64,000 nucleotides of DNA, from NCBI GenBank assembly GCA_025603075.1, contig MU626331.1:1-64000 (forward strand), read 5' to 3'. Position 1 is the first letter of the stretch, and every line of letters starts with the position of its first letter. The DNA is from Neoconidiobolus thromboides FSU 785. Taxonomy: Eukaryota; Entomophthoromycota; Entomophthoromycetes; Entomophthorales; Neoconidiobolaceae. A program made the translations under genes and the position numbers. Shown here in pieces: positions 11,735 to 22,246 of the stretch. The notes under the pieces are model-generated. The model made no database searches, had not been told where the DNA came from, and saw only the letters and a list, made by a program, of their open reading frames with translations.

Positions 11735-12520
11735 CTTTTATTTTAAATCAAATACTCAACTTGATCATCAACTTTATTTTTTCTATTATTAACACAATAT
11801 TATCATTTTATTATAAATAGATAGGGCAGAGTGTGGCATATTGTTGGATTGAATCCACTTTATTGGTTCAAGATATTCAAGGTTTTGGTTTTAATTCTAT
11901 CATCTTTGTTTCGAAAGCTGAGGTCTCAGTTAGCATTTATCTCATAGTGTGAAATCTGGTACTCAGGGTTTGGAGTCAAGAACAGCTATTGCTGGGTTGA
12001 CTACACTATAAGTCGAAAGGTCTTAGTTTATGTNNNNNNNNNNNNNNNNNNNNNNNNNNNNNNNNNNNNNNNNNNNNNNNNNNNNNNNNNNNNNNNNNNN
12101 NNNNNNNNNNNNNNNNNNNNNNNNNNNNNNNNNNNNNNNNNNNNNNNNNNNNNNNNNNNNNNNNNNNNNNNNNNNNNNNNNNNNNNNNNNNNNNNNNNNN
12201 NNNNNNNNNNNNNNNNNNNNNNNNNNNNNNNNNNNNNNNNNNNNNNNNNNNNNACTTTATTAAATGTTCGAGATATCAGGGATTAATTCAGTTAAAAAGC
12301 CTCGAACTATTATACTCTGTAAACTCTTTTATACTCTGAAAAGTATAAGTATCAAAATGAGAAGATAATGTTCTTTTGGGCGGAACTAGAAATTCTCATA
12401 ACAAATCAAAATAATTAACCATGGGACTGACAAAGCGATATTTCACAATAGTTCATATTTCAACCAACTTACTAAAGATTGCTTTGTTATACTTTATCTT
12501 TACAAACAAGAAAAATAATG
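11735..12520 (+). pseudogene. Decayed paralog of the multi-TM protein at 1317
   Basis: Translated pieces on the plus strand match the 1317 gene in order. A LNLIINFIFSIINTILSFYY segment (about 11740-11818) parallels its fifth membrane segment. WIESTLLVQDIQG (about 11849-11890) parallels WIGTCLLIQGIQN. After the gap, VHISTNLLKIALLYFIF (about 12449-12500) parallels CHISTIFIKIGLIAYL. Stops and frame changes separate the pieces, and an unrelated segment plus the N gap lie between them. No intact frame remains. Part of the interruption (11950-12033) resembles 63830-63905. Confidence 0.6.
12034..12253. other. Assembly gap (220 N)
   Basis: A run of 220 undetermined bases inside the decayed membrane-protein paralog. 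Confidence 1.
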
Positions 12521-12783
12521 ATAAGAAGAGACAACATGTTAATTTAGATCAACAATGATTTAGTATTTTTAAACCTAAATCTTTGTTTGCTCATTAAAAT
12601 AAAGCTAAATTTAAACACTTGTTCGTTGTGTTTGTAATTATTGTATCTCTTTTAAGTTGTTATTTTTGCTTTCTATACAAATAATAGCCATCATAAATAT
12701 AAAAATACTCAAAAAATAAAAAATAAAAAATAAAAATAAAATAGTTTATTCTAATTTTGAAAGCAATGTTGGTAGTAGTAGAA

Positions 12784-13893
12784 CTATAACTTTGCTCTAT
12801 AAATATTGCTATCGTTATTCAGAAGGACAAATTTAGCAATGTTTTTGATAACAGAAGGATTGATAATTATTTGGTTATGGTTACCAAATCTATCATATAA
12901 TAAAGTCACGTCTTTAACGTTTAAGTCAAACAAATGCTGACTAACTAAAAGCAACTGATCCATTGGTACTGCAGTATCCTCACTCGATCCAATTAATAAC
13001 ACTTTTGGTAAATTAGAATAATTCATTTCATTAACATCTTTTAGTTTAACTGAAGTTACCGAATGCTCTTTTAATGCGCTATGATTATTTATCCCTGGAG
13101 CAAATACAATCATACGTGAAGAAGAGGTATCGATTTTTGGTTGACATATACCCATTCTTGGAAGCGATATATCCATTCCTACTGTATCTTCTAATTTAGG
13201 CTCATTTGTGGCTGGTCTAATAACATCCTCTGATTCAGGATACTGTAAAATCATTCTTTTTGTATCTTCTAAATTAGACGATCCAAAAGTTAACTTTGAA
13301 GCGTCTCCTTCTACTTTAAAGGCGACAGAAGCAACATTATTGGAAAAAAAGGCGTTAGATTTAGTAATTGAAACTAAATCAAACACACCAGCAATTGAAA
13401 TGATACCATTAATCCTATTGAACAAGTACAAAAAGTCGTTATTATTATAATAACTACTTAATAGTTTTAAATATTTAGTTGAATTGAAACCAATTAAAAG
13501 AGAAATCAAGGCTCCAATTGAATGACCAGCTAGATAAATAGAATCGTAACTGAAACCCAACTTTGTTACTATTTCGATATAACCTTTCATACAATCAATT
13601 AAGTGACCAGGGAATTGAACGGTACCTTCATCTGAAGTTAAACGGTATTGTAGTCTTACCACATGGATTCCTAATTGACTCAATTGATCAGCTAATTGGT
13701 CAAATCCGGTAGCCATCTCGGGTGATAAAAATACTGCAGATTCAATAAATATAAGCAACGGTGCTGGACTAGTTCCAGTTTTGCTTGGGTGAATATGGTA
13801 AACGCATTTTTCGCTTTCACTACTATATTGTCTAGTTTGAACAGGATATTGCTTACTACTGTTTATAACATGTTTAGGGAATTCAAATACCAT
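12784..13893 (-). CDS. Alpha/beta-hydrolase (kynurenine-formamidase-like esterase fold)
   Basis: 369 codons, no intron. The nucleophile elbow is GHSIG at residues 123-127 (Ser125). A DTAVP turn supplies a plausible acid, and GNHNQ near the C-terminus gives the likely catalytic His. Strand order and the FPxHLxDCMKGY helix before the elbow place it with the HGGxW-type esterases related to kynurenine formamidase. However, the HGGGW seen in the 59165 paralog is replaced here by FIESAVF, so the usual oxyanion hole is absent. Between residues about 215 and 290 there is a Ser/Pro-rich insert with repeated R-M-I/G-x-x-x-P units. It has no signal peptide, so it is probably cytosolic. Its closest relative is the 21173 gene (shared MVFExPK start and YSSESE box). 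Substrate unknown. Confidence 0.85.
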   Translation of the reverse strand: MVFEFPKHVINSSKQYPVQTRQYSSESEKCVYHIHPSKTGTSPAPLLIFIESAVFLSPEMATGFDQLADQLSQLGIHVVRLQYRLTSDEGTVQFPGHLIDCMKGYIEIVTKLGFSYDSIYLAGHSIGALISLLIGFNSTKYLKLLSSYYNNNDFLYLFNRINGIISIAGVFDLVSITKSNAFFSNNVASVAFKVEGDASKLTFGSSNLEDTKRMILQYPESEDVIRPATNEPKLEDTVGMDISLPRMGICQPKIDTSSSRMIVFAPGINNHSALKEHSVTSVKLKDVNEMNYSNLPKVLLIGSSEDTAVPMDQLLLVSQHLFDLNVKDVTLLYDRFGNHNQIIINPSVIKNIAKFVLLNNDSNIYRAKL

Positions 13894-15140
13894 CTTTTTA
13901 TTTTATTTTTTGTGTTTATTTCACATTTTCAACTGTTTTTATATGTGTTTTTATCTTATTCGTGTTTCTACTTTATTAGTACCTAACATAACTATAAGAA
14001 TATAATATTTCTATGTTACTCAACAGTATTTCTTTGTACCATAATTTTTAGTTATAAAAATTTTGAATCCCGGTTAAGAACATTGTCAATTAAAATATGC
14101 AAAATATAGTATGGATCAACAAAAAACAGATAAGAACACAAAATAAAGCTTTGCATACAATAGAATAATATCGACAGGTCATTAGGTTAAAAGTAACTAA
14201 TAAGTAAAAGTAAGACTTCATGCTTTTATATAACTTAGAGTTAATCTACCCTAATAGCTGCATTTATTTTAGTTTGTGTTGGTTGTTGTAAACCTAGGTT
14301 TTAATAAATTAAAAATTACACCATTTCAACGAATCATATTATAAATAGAACTTCTTCATATTAAAACAATTCTTAGAAAAATAAATCCGAATAGCTTTAA
14401 AGTTTTATCAAAATAATAACTACCATAATTGAGCACAAATTAATAAGTTTCGGAATTTTCGAAAAGGAAATCGAAATAAAATAAAAATATTTAAATAGTG
14501 TGTGATGTATTAAAATAAATTAATCAAATATTGTTTTTACTACTTAAATTACATGTTACTTTATATGCTCTTGATTTATTCTTAAGTATATTTATCAAGG
14601 GACTGTATACTGTTTTACCTTCCTACTATAATAGTAAATCATTAGAATAAAGTAATTTAACTACTATTTCTTAATCTTCCTACTTTATGTCTTTAATATC
14701 AAACTGATATACATTGCTTAAGGCACCTATTCCTCCATAGTACCCTAAATATTATATACTATATGAGGAGTAAATTCCAATCAAAATCATGTAGTATATT
14801 TTTCTATTACACTATAATAACAGCAATTAATCTAAATAAAGAATTTAGCAAACCTATTAAAGTTCTTTCATTTTTTATCAAACCAGATTAATTTTTGTTA
14901 AATATTTTACAATTAAAAATACTGAATCAATTGTTGGAACATTAGAGTAGGTTATAGTTATATGTTTTTCGTTGCTTCTAATTTTCAGTTATTCTTTATA
15001 GGTATACATTTAAAAGTTACAGTCCTATATATCTTTAAATTCATATTAAAAAATTTTAATCACAGATTAAAAACAATAAGATCTAAACTGTACTAAATGA
15101 TCTCTTAAAATAAAATTCTGACTAAAAGAACACTTCGATT
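13894..15140. other. Intergenic, nothing recognised
   Basis: A+T-rich spacer between the hydrolase and tRNA-Lys. I see no repeat-family copy and no coding segment. Confidence 0.5.
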
Positions 15141-15213
15141 AGCCCAACGCGGGGGTCGAACCCGCAACCTTGAGATTAAGAGTCTCACGCTCTGCCGATT
15201 GAGCTAGCCAGGC
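15141..15213 (-). tRNA. tRNA-Lys (CTT)
   Basis: 73 nt, intronless. Acceptor stem GCCTGGC pairs with GTTGGGC (with G-T wobble), the anticodon arm is TGAGA-CTCTTAA-TCTCA with anticodon CTT, and the T-arm is GCGGG-TTCGACC-CCCGC. The unpaired U after the stem is also the discriminator of yeast tRNA-Lys. TTTT occurs shortly downstream on the minus strand as a Pol III stop. Confidence 0.95.
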
Positions 15214-15526
15214 CTTTTTCTTACTTGGCTTTTTATTCATTATATATATACTACTAAATATTTTAGAATCTAGATTAATGATTTTTTATTATACTCAACT
15301 TTGAAGACTATTTATACAAGTTTTACATTAATCTTCATTATTACTTATCAAGTCAATTTAAAAATGGTTTAAAATCAAGCTAAAATTAAAACTTAATGCT
15401 TTATATATTAAGAAGTATCGATTCCTATAAATAGTAACTATCTCTTATTAAAAAGTTTGAAATAGCTTAAACCAAATGTTTGCTTATGAGTGCCCAGGAT
15501 TTTTTAAAAAGAATGGTTTAATTTAA

Positions 15527-15690
15527 GCTACTGCAGCTCTATTGCGATATGACTAACTGTTCATTTTAAAATAAAAGTCAACTAAAACCAGATAAAATCT
15601 AACGATTAGATTTAAAGAGCCAAAAAAAACGTATGATTGACTCTAAAAACCTTCACAAACTAGACCACAATAGAGATGCAATAATTATAT
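15527..15690 (-). mobile_element. Family B TIR element, diverged
   Basis: TACTGCAGCTCTATTGCGAT at one end and CACAATAGAGATGCAATAAT at the other form degenerate inverted termini. Internal ACTAACTGTTCATTTTAAAA parallels the interior of the 45405 copy. Confidence 0.5.
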
Positions 15691-16347
15691 AAAGTTTCTT
15701 TTACTTTAATGCTCTTTGTTTTATGTTTATTGGTATGCTCTATATGCACTATAGTTTTGCTTATTTCCTGATTGGTTTAATTTAGCGAATTTTTTAAGGT
15801 TGAATTTACTGTTTTTAATTTAAATATATTATTAAATGATTATGCTACGTAATGTAATTTAGTACTTAATTTATTTTTAATCATTTTAATCCTTTAATTT
15901 AACTTTTATATAATAATTTGTTTTGATAGTTATAGATAAATGAGCACTTTTTGTTTTTTCTATCTTTATTGCAACTACAACTTTGTTAATTTATCCTCAA
16001 GTGATAAATGAATTTGTTATTCTTATTCTAAACTATTATATTAAAAAATAAATTAAAAATGGTTTAATGAGAAACAACTACTTTATGTATTATTAAAAGA
16101 ATAAAAATTTATTTAAAAATTATTTAAAAATTATTTAAAAAATTTAAAGAATAAAAAGGGGAAAGAAAAGTTTAAATATTTACTTTATAAGTAAACTTTT
16201 CTTTATTTAGGCCAAAATAACAAAAATTTGACAATCGCCGGAATAGATGTTCCGAAACATATTTAAAAAAAGAATGCATTGAATCAGTATCATAATATTA
16301 TTATGTCGTATTAAAAATAAGATTGATAAATTAAAGAAGAGGAAGAG

Positions 16348-16356
16348 TATATAAAT
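16348..16356 (+). promoter_or_regulatory. TATA box of the homeobox gene at 16400
   Basis: TATATAAAT lies 44 nt before the ATG. Confidence 0.5.
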
Positions 16357-16399
16357 GATCTTGTAGCAACCGAAATTAATTTAAAATTTTAATCATAAA

Positions 16400-16897
16400 A
16401 TGTCAGATTTAATTCAATATAAAATTAATCATTTAAAAGTTAACGCTTATTCCCCTGAAATGATTGTACTTCCTTCATATACAAAGAAAGTTAATTCTTT
16501 ATCTTTACCTTCAATATCTTCTTTTATAAATGATTTAAATTATAACCAAGCTTTCAGTAATGATAATGAAAAATCAAAGGATACTTACATAGACAAAGAG
16601 TACACTGCTAGCTCATCTTATTCCTACTTATCGAGTCCATACAAGAGAACAGAATTAGATTATAATAACTTTTACTCAAACATTGAACTAGCGATTGATG
16701 AAGGGTTAGAACGTTTACCCATCAAACCTAAAAGAAAAAGAGCAGGCAAAGCACAAATCAAAATACTAAATCAAATATTCTCAAAAACACCTTTTCCTAG
16801 CACAGAACTAAGGTCATTACTCTCTCATAAATTACGCATGTCTCCAAGGGCCATCCAAATTTGGTTTCAAAATAAGAGGCAGATCAGCAAGAATTAA
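16400..16897 (+). CDS. Homeodomain transcription factor, homeodomain at extreme C-terminus
   Basis: 165 codons, no intron. The last 57 residues (about 109-165) are a homeodomain: a basic N-terminal arm KPKRKRAGK, helices 1 and 2, then SPRAIQIWFQNKRQ as recognition helix, with the protein ending five residues later (ISKN after Q). The preceding 105 residues are Ser/Tyr/Asn-rich without a known domain. The predicted role is nuclear DNA binding. It resembles the 4988 gene only in the homeodomain. Because the frame stops right after helix 3, an extra downstream exon is conceivable, but the stop codon is clean and no donor site is needed to complete the fold. Confidence 0.9.
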   Translation: MSDLIQYKINHLKVNAYSPEMIVLPSYTKKVNSLSLPSISSFINDLNYNQAFSNDNEKSKDTYIDKEYTASSSYSYLSSPYKRTELDYNNFYSNIELAIDEGLERLPIKPKRKRAGKAQIKILNQIFSKTPFPSTELRSLLSHKLRMSPRAIQIWFQNKRQISKN

Positions 16898-17472
16898 TCA
16901 ATTCCTTAAGCCTTTATTATTAATAATTTATTAAAATAAAATCTTTACTACTACATGTAAATAAACTAATTTAAACTTAAGGTTAAACTTTTCTCCAGCT
17001 TCTATTTACTTATTGAATTGCAAATTAAGCATGATTAGTATGAAAAAATATGCATATTTTTTATAGAAATTAAGTTAGCTTTTTCTAAATTATATGCTAC
17101 TTTAAAAAAATATAAAATAAATAAAAGAAAGCCATTCTTAAAATGTTTTACTTTATAGCTTTGATATTAGTCATATAAAGTTTGTGTATTCATATCTAAA
17201 TCAAGTCATAAACTTATGTATGATTTAGGTTCTCTGACTCTCATAAATATATTATATATAGTATTAGAACAACGCTATGACGCTATATAAAACTTCACAA
17301 TTTTAAAAACTTTTTGAATAAAATGCCTCCAGATAGTTTATTATCAATAAAAGTACATAATTCTAAGGGACAAGTAAGTGAGCCGCTCTTCCACAGCTCC
17401 TTTACTTTGTTTAGTAGGAATTGTAACCGTAAATAAATTTGCTCTATAAAAAGAATTTTAAAATTATTATTT

Positions 17473-17643
17473 TACAGCTGTTATAGCTCTTCTGGGACTT
17501 TTTTAGCGACAATTTTTAGAATTAAATCATTTATACTCTAATGTCCTGAAGCCTACCTTTTTTATATTTAAAGCGAATTTTGTATAAATATATTTCTTAA
17601 ATGAATTATTGATTGGGTCAAAAAAAATTACAGCAGCTGTAAT
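17473..17643 (+). mobile_element. Family B TIR element
   Basis: Begins TACAGCTGTTATAGCTCTTC and ends ATTACAGCAGCTGTAAT, forming about 20-bp imperfect inverted termini around 130 bp of A+T-rich DNA. The interior TTTTTTAGCGACAATTTTT matches TTTTTTAGTGGTAGTTTTC of the 45405 copy. Confidence 0.65.
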
Positions 17644-18594
17644 ACACAAATTAATCTAATGCGCTTTTGATTGCAGTGATTTTTAGAAGCATTATAAAAG
17701 TTGAGTAGTTTAAAAGCTAATTTAACCCAATTTAACTTTTTTTGTAAATAATCTTCTATAACCAAATATAGGAAGTGCTAGAATAGTTATTACATTTGCT
17801 ATAAACAAATATAATAATTGTCTATTTTTTATATCAAAAATTATTAAAAAATTTAAATAAATATAATATAATATAAATACTGAAATTAAATGAATGTTAT
17901 TTAAATTAACAAAGTTGTTTTAAATTGATTAATATGAATAAATAACCTCAATTCAATAACTCTCGTTAGCTTCTATTTCAATAAAAAGTAATAAAGCATT
18001 TAAATAAATTATTTTTATACCAGCATTGTTAATATAAGATATAAGCTAAAACTCCTGCCTTGATTTAAGTTTTATTCTATTCTTCTTGAAGCACTTTTAT
18101 TTTACATTTTATATCATTGTTATTAATAATAATTTTTTCTAATTGCTTTATACCTTTATTTAGAATATAAGTGAAAACTTTAATAAAATATAAATATGTT
18201 AGAAATTTATTCTTATTTGCATTTAGAGTTGATTTTAATATAATAGTTCATTATAATTAGCCACAATAGATTCAATATTAAATAATATTAATAATGCAAT
18301 GCCACACTTTTTTATCACAATCAAAATGTAAAGAAATAAAAGTAAATGGGGCTACTCCCATCCTAGCTTATATTTTTTCGCTAAATTAAAATCAACAATT
18401 ATAGCATGACGAATAGCTGCTATATTAAAGGTTGATTTAAATAAAAACCTATTATTTTTGCTTTATTTAAACCAGATTTTTCTTCAAGCCTGGTTTTTTA
18501 ATTATTAATATTTATTTTTAAAACTTAGATATTAAATTAAAAATAGAGGACTTGTATCTGTTATCGATAGTAATAGATAGAATCCCTCTTAAAA

Positions 18595-18995
18595 ATTTAC
18601 CAAACCCTTCTACTTTAACTTTTCACACAAATTGATTTTCCTCCTAAGGGACTATTCCTCTTTTAAAACTATTAACATTATATAATAAAATTTAATATAA
18701 AATATATAAATAACTCTATTTTATTAAAAATTTAATTTTTTAGCCGTTATGTAATCTAACATCACCATCATCTGTTTTATTAATGCCCGCTCTAATTCTA
18801 AATATAATTATAATAGATAAATATTATTTAATACAAATCGATATTAACGATTTTTATATATTAAATGAGTATCGTGACTGATAACCGTTTAAAGCAGTGC
18901 AGATGGCTTTGTTAAAAATTAAAAAGGTTTATTTCAAATAAGCTATTATCATTAAAATTAATTTAATCTAATTATTAACAGGCCATCACACATTC
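18595..18995 (+). repeat. Family C dispersed repeat, copy 1
   Basis: Shares with the other copies an ATCACCATCAT-like start, AATAATGCCCGCTCTAATT-like block (here TTAATGCCCGCTCTAATTC), an AATATTATTTAATACAAAT block, and a TTAAAAATTAAAAAGGTTT end followed by CAAATAAGCTATT. Borders are approximate. Confidence 0.45.
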
Positions 18996-19239
18996 CGCTA
19001 CTTTTTTGGATTGTATTTAAATAGCTAAAGCGTATAACTACAACAACAATAACTTCTTATAAAAAAGTAGGAGAGCTTTAGATCAAATTAACCTTAAGTA
19101 AAAACAATAGTTAAATTAAAAATTACTATTGGAATCAAGGACATGATTGATTTCTTTTGAAAAAGATATAGGGTATATGGAAAGACTTAACATCAAATCT
19201 AAAGTTCTAAATGAATAAAATATAACACCAAAACCTTTA

Positions 19240-19525
19240 TATTTTTAACTTTTTTCAAAACTTTCATATAAAGTAACATCTCTCCTTAAAGCAGCATCCT
19301 CTTTTCAAAAACCATTACAGCTCCGTAATACCATCTTTATCCGTTTATAATAATCCCTGCTCTATTTTTAAATACAATCGTAATGGAAATTTATTATTTG
19401 ATACCAACTGATATAAATAAGCTTTGGTATAAAGAGAAGATCAGGATTAAGGGTTACTTGAGTTAGTGGGGTCGTCTTAGCTAAAAATTAAAAAGTTTTA
19501 TTAGATCGATTCTTATATGCTCGGT
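19240..19525 (+). repeat. Family C dispersed repeat, copy 2
   Basis: AATAATCCCTGCTCTATTTT, TTATTTGATACCAACTGATA, TAAATAAGCTTTGGTAT and CTAAAAATTAAAAAGTTTTA line up in order with copies 1 and 3. Confidence 0.45.
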
Positions 19526-19579
19526 CTTTATATGCTGTTTCAAAAGACAGATAAAAGTATAATTTCAACAAGAATTCAC

Positions 19580-19740
19580 TATACAGCTATTGTAACTCTT
19601 TTTATGACTTAATTAACTACTTATTTAAGAAAAAAATCTGTTAAAATCCAGCTAATATTAAAAATCGGGTTTTAAAAAAATTGGTTATATAAGTAATTCA
19701 ATAATAAAAATAGTTACAAAGAGGTTGAAAAGCTGTATAT
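19580..19740 (-). mobile_element. Family B TIR element
   Basis: Starts ATACAGCTATTGTAACTCTT and ends GGTTGAAAAGCTGTATAT. In this orientation it shares TTTTAAAAAAATTGGT exactly with the reverse complement of the 45405 copy. Confidence 0.6.
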
Positions 19741-20044
19741 TATTCTAATTTCAGAATAGACTGAACATTTTTAATTTTATATTTACTGAATTTGATTATG
19801 ATGACTTTTCTAATTTTACATTTAGCAAATACTAAGTTAACTGGTAGAGATACGTAATTGCAATAGTAAAAGCTTCTATTGGAAAAAACCTATTGATATT
19901 ATTAACTTCAAGGGAAAATAATGGTAGTTAGTTTAAATTTACGTTGTAGCCAATAATTCTTTAGTTGATTTTAACATGGTATTAAGACATGTATAAAAAT
20001 CTAATAGTTCCTTTGAAGTTTCGGATATTAGATAAAATATAGTA

Positions 20045-20385
20045 GCAAAATCCTTAATTTTTTAAACTTTGTCCTTTAATATTTCACACAGAATATCACC
20101 ATCATACATTTCTAATAATGCCTCTCTATTTTTAAACACTATAGTAATGTACATACCTTGTTTGATATAAATTGATAGAGAATGTATTTTTTGTTGAAAA
20201 ATCTTGCCAATAGTTATTCTACTCAAATAGTGCTTGAAAAATGGGAAAAATAATAAAACTAAAAAAAACCGTATAAATAAACTTTGGAACAAATTCATAT
20301 TAGAATTAAAAATTGTTTTAAGTCACTAAAAATGATATGATTAAAAATTGGAAAACTAATTTTAAATAAGCTATTTTTCTTAAAG
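20045..20385 (+). repeat. Family C dispersed repeat, copy 3, interrupted by a family A element
   Basis: The left part (ATATCACCATCATACATTTC, AATAATGCCTCTCTATTTTT, TTTGATATAAATTGATA) and the right part (TAAATAAACTTTGGAAC, then TTAAAAATTGGAAAAC, TTTTAAATAAGCTATTTTTC) match copies 1 and 2. A diverged family A element lies between them. Confidence 0.45.
20176..20275 (+). mobile_element. Family A TIR element, diverged, inside family C copy 3
   Basis: GAGAATGTATTTTTTGTTG start; core CTACTCAAATAGTGCTTGAA then AATGGGAAAAATAATAAAAC; end AAAAAAAACCGTATA. The terminal GGGG/CCCC blocks are eroded, indicating an old insertion. Confidence 0.6.
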
Positions 20386-21111
20386 TCGATAATTTAATTT
20401 ATTGTTTCAGTGATTTTAACCTTATTTACACAAAAGTCTTTTTTTTGGTTTGAGTTAATATTTTTAACTATATTACATTAAGAAAATATCTCAAAAAAAA
20501 GCACTTTATGGTGTGGTTAATAAATTATATCATACAAAGGAGTTGCAATTACTATTTTAGGTGAACAATGCAATAGCTGCACTTACTAGTGTAAGAAAGC
20601 AAGTATTAGTTTGATGATATAATCTTCTACAAAAAACAGTAACCTTCTAAGAACCAAAATTTTTTGAAGAACCAATTTAATGTTCATGATTACTTAAAGC
20701 ATTGAAAATTAAGCCTTGAAGATTTTCAAAAGAAAAAATTTGCAATATATATGCAGTCAATAAAGCGAATAATTCCTACTTAAATTGCGAAATAATATCA
20801 AATATATTTATTTAGCGATATTTACTTTCAAGGTATCAATTTATTACTATTACATAAATGCCATGTAGTCATTTTTTATATTGTTATCTTATTTCTAGTA
20901 GTCTATTTTTATTTTATTTAACTTGTTTAATTTATTTTATAAAATGTCAAAACAACCAATCAAGTTTTTAAAGTTCTTTATTAGAACATTACATTTTTCG
21001 ACTGTTGTGACACCACAAGGTGCAGTCTAATATCAAAAAATGATAATCTAAAAACCATTTAGTAACATGGAAGTATTATATTTGAATCCGTAAATTGAGT
21101 GTTAAAATAAG

Positions 21112-21120
21112 TATATAAAT
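21112..21120 (+). promoter_or_regulatory. TATA box of the hydrolase at 21173
   Basis: TATATAAAT 53 nt upstream of the ATG. Confidence 0.45.
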
Positions 21121-21172
21121 AAAAAAGAAAACAATAAATAGGATCAATAAAATTAACTAAAATTAATTAAAA

Positions 21173-22246
21173 ATGGTATTTGAACCCCCTAAGCAAATTA
21201 GAAATAACAGTAACCAATATAATGTTCAGACGAAACAATATAGCAGTGAAAGTGAGTTATGTGTTTACCATATTCACCCAAGTAAAACTGGTAACAACCC
21301 AGCACCATTGATTGTATTTATTGAATCAGCTATCTTTTTATTACCTGAGGCAGCGATCGGCTTTGATCAAGCAGCTGAAAAATTAAGTCAGTCAGGAATC
21401 CACGTTGTACGATTGCAATATCGTTTAACTACCAAAGAAAATAACCTTCAATTTCCAAATCATTTACTTGACTGTATGAAAGGATATATCGATATCATAA
21501 CAAAATCAGATTTAAACTATAGTTCCATTCATTTAGCTGGTCATTCGGTCGGTGGTTTAATGTCTCTTTTGATTGGTTTTAGTTCAACTAAGTATTTAAA
21601 ATATTTAAATACTAATTATAATACCAGTGATTTATTGTCGCTATTTAAAAAAATCAATGGTATTATTTCAATTGCTGGTGTATTTGATTTAGCTGCAATT
21701 GCTAAATACAATGCTTTTTTTAATAATAATGTTGCTACCATGGCTTTTCAAGTGGAAGGATGCCGAATTTCAAAGGTAGTTATACATTCGCCTGAGTCAG
21801 AAGATATTTCAAGAGTGTTTGTTCCTCCTCCAATAAAGTCAGAAGAAATTTCACGTGAATCTACAAATACTATGAAACCTGATCAAGTTGAGTCTGAATC
21901 TGAAAGCATAACACGAATGGGTATATGCCATCCGAGAATGGGTATTTGTAGTACATTAAAAGAATATTCAGCAACTTCAATTTCATTAAAAGATATTAAT
22001 GAAATGAATTATTCTAATTTACCAAAAGTTTTATTAATTGGATCTAAGGAAGATACTGCTGCCCCAGTGGAACAACTACTTCAATATAATCAACACTTAT
22101 CAAGTTTAAATGTCAAGGATGTTACCTTATTCTGTGATAATTTTGGTAACCATAATCAGTTATTTTTAAATTCATCTGTTATTCAAAAAATGGCTAACTT
22201 TATTCATTCCAGTAATTATAAGAATCTCTATATGGCTAAGTTATGA
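21173..22246 (+). CDS. Alpha/beta-hydrolase, paralog of the 12784 gene
   Basis: 357 codons, no intron. The nucleophile elbow is GHSVG at residues 123-127 (Ser125), at exactly the same residue number as in the 12784 gene. The DTAAP turn and GNHNQ complete a plausible triad. The oxyanion segment is FIESAIF instead of HGGxW. The insert between about residues 200 and 275 is again variable: Ser/Glu/Pro-rich with SPESEDISR and a doubled RMGIC-x-P unit. N- and C-terminal halves are closely conserved between the two paralogs while this insert is not. It lies 7.3 kb from its paralog in the opposite orientation, so it is a dispersed rather than a tandem duplicate. Substrate unknown; no signal peptide. 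Confidence 0.85.
   Translation: MVFEPPKQIRNNSNQYNVQTKQYSSESELCVYHIHPSKTGNNPAPLIVFIESAIFLLPEAAIGFDQAAEKLSQSGIHVVRLQYRLTTKENNLQFPNHLLDCMKGYIDIITKSDLNYSSIHLAGHSVGGLMSLLIGFSSTKYLKYLNTNYNTSDLLSLFKKINGIISIAGVFDLAAIAKYNAFFNNNVATMAFQVEGCRISKVVIHSPESEDISRVFVPPPIKSEEISRESTNTMKPDQVESESESITRMGICHPRMGICSTLKEYSATSISLKDINEMNYSNLPKVLLIGSKEDTAAPVEQLLQYNQHLSSLNVKDVTLFCDNFGNHNQLFLNSSVIQKMANFIHSSNYKNLYMAKL

Larger units (their letters stand above)
10961..12783. other. Intergenic: family A element, decayed gene and assembly gap
   Basis: Holds a family A element at 11557-11659, a pseudogene of the multi-TM family around 11735-12520 and a 220-base N run. 10961-11550 shows nothing beyond A+T-rich sequence. Confidence 0.6.
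15214..16399. other. Intergenic with one family B element
   Basis: Contains a family B copy at about 15527-15690. 15214-15520 and 15700-16340 show no other structure apart from a TATA box for the next gene. Confidence 0.5.
16898..21172. other. 4.3-kb gene-free, repeat-dense region
   Basis: Holds two family B elements, three family C repeats and one diverged family A element that interrupts a family C copy. I find no coding sequence. It reads as an accumulation zone for decayed dispersed repeats between a homeobox gene and a hydrolase gene. Confidence 0.6.

Noticed and set aside
12030-12263. Open frame across the 220-N gap
   Set aside because: It consists of undetermined bases.
16230-16260. 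CGGAA-6-TTCCG hairpin near 16239-16254
   Set aside because: A 5-bp stem is expected by chance and no RNA or binding-site context supports it.
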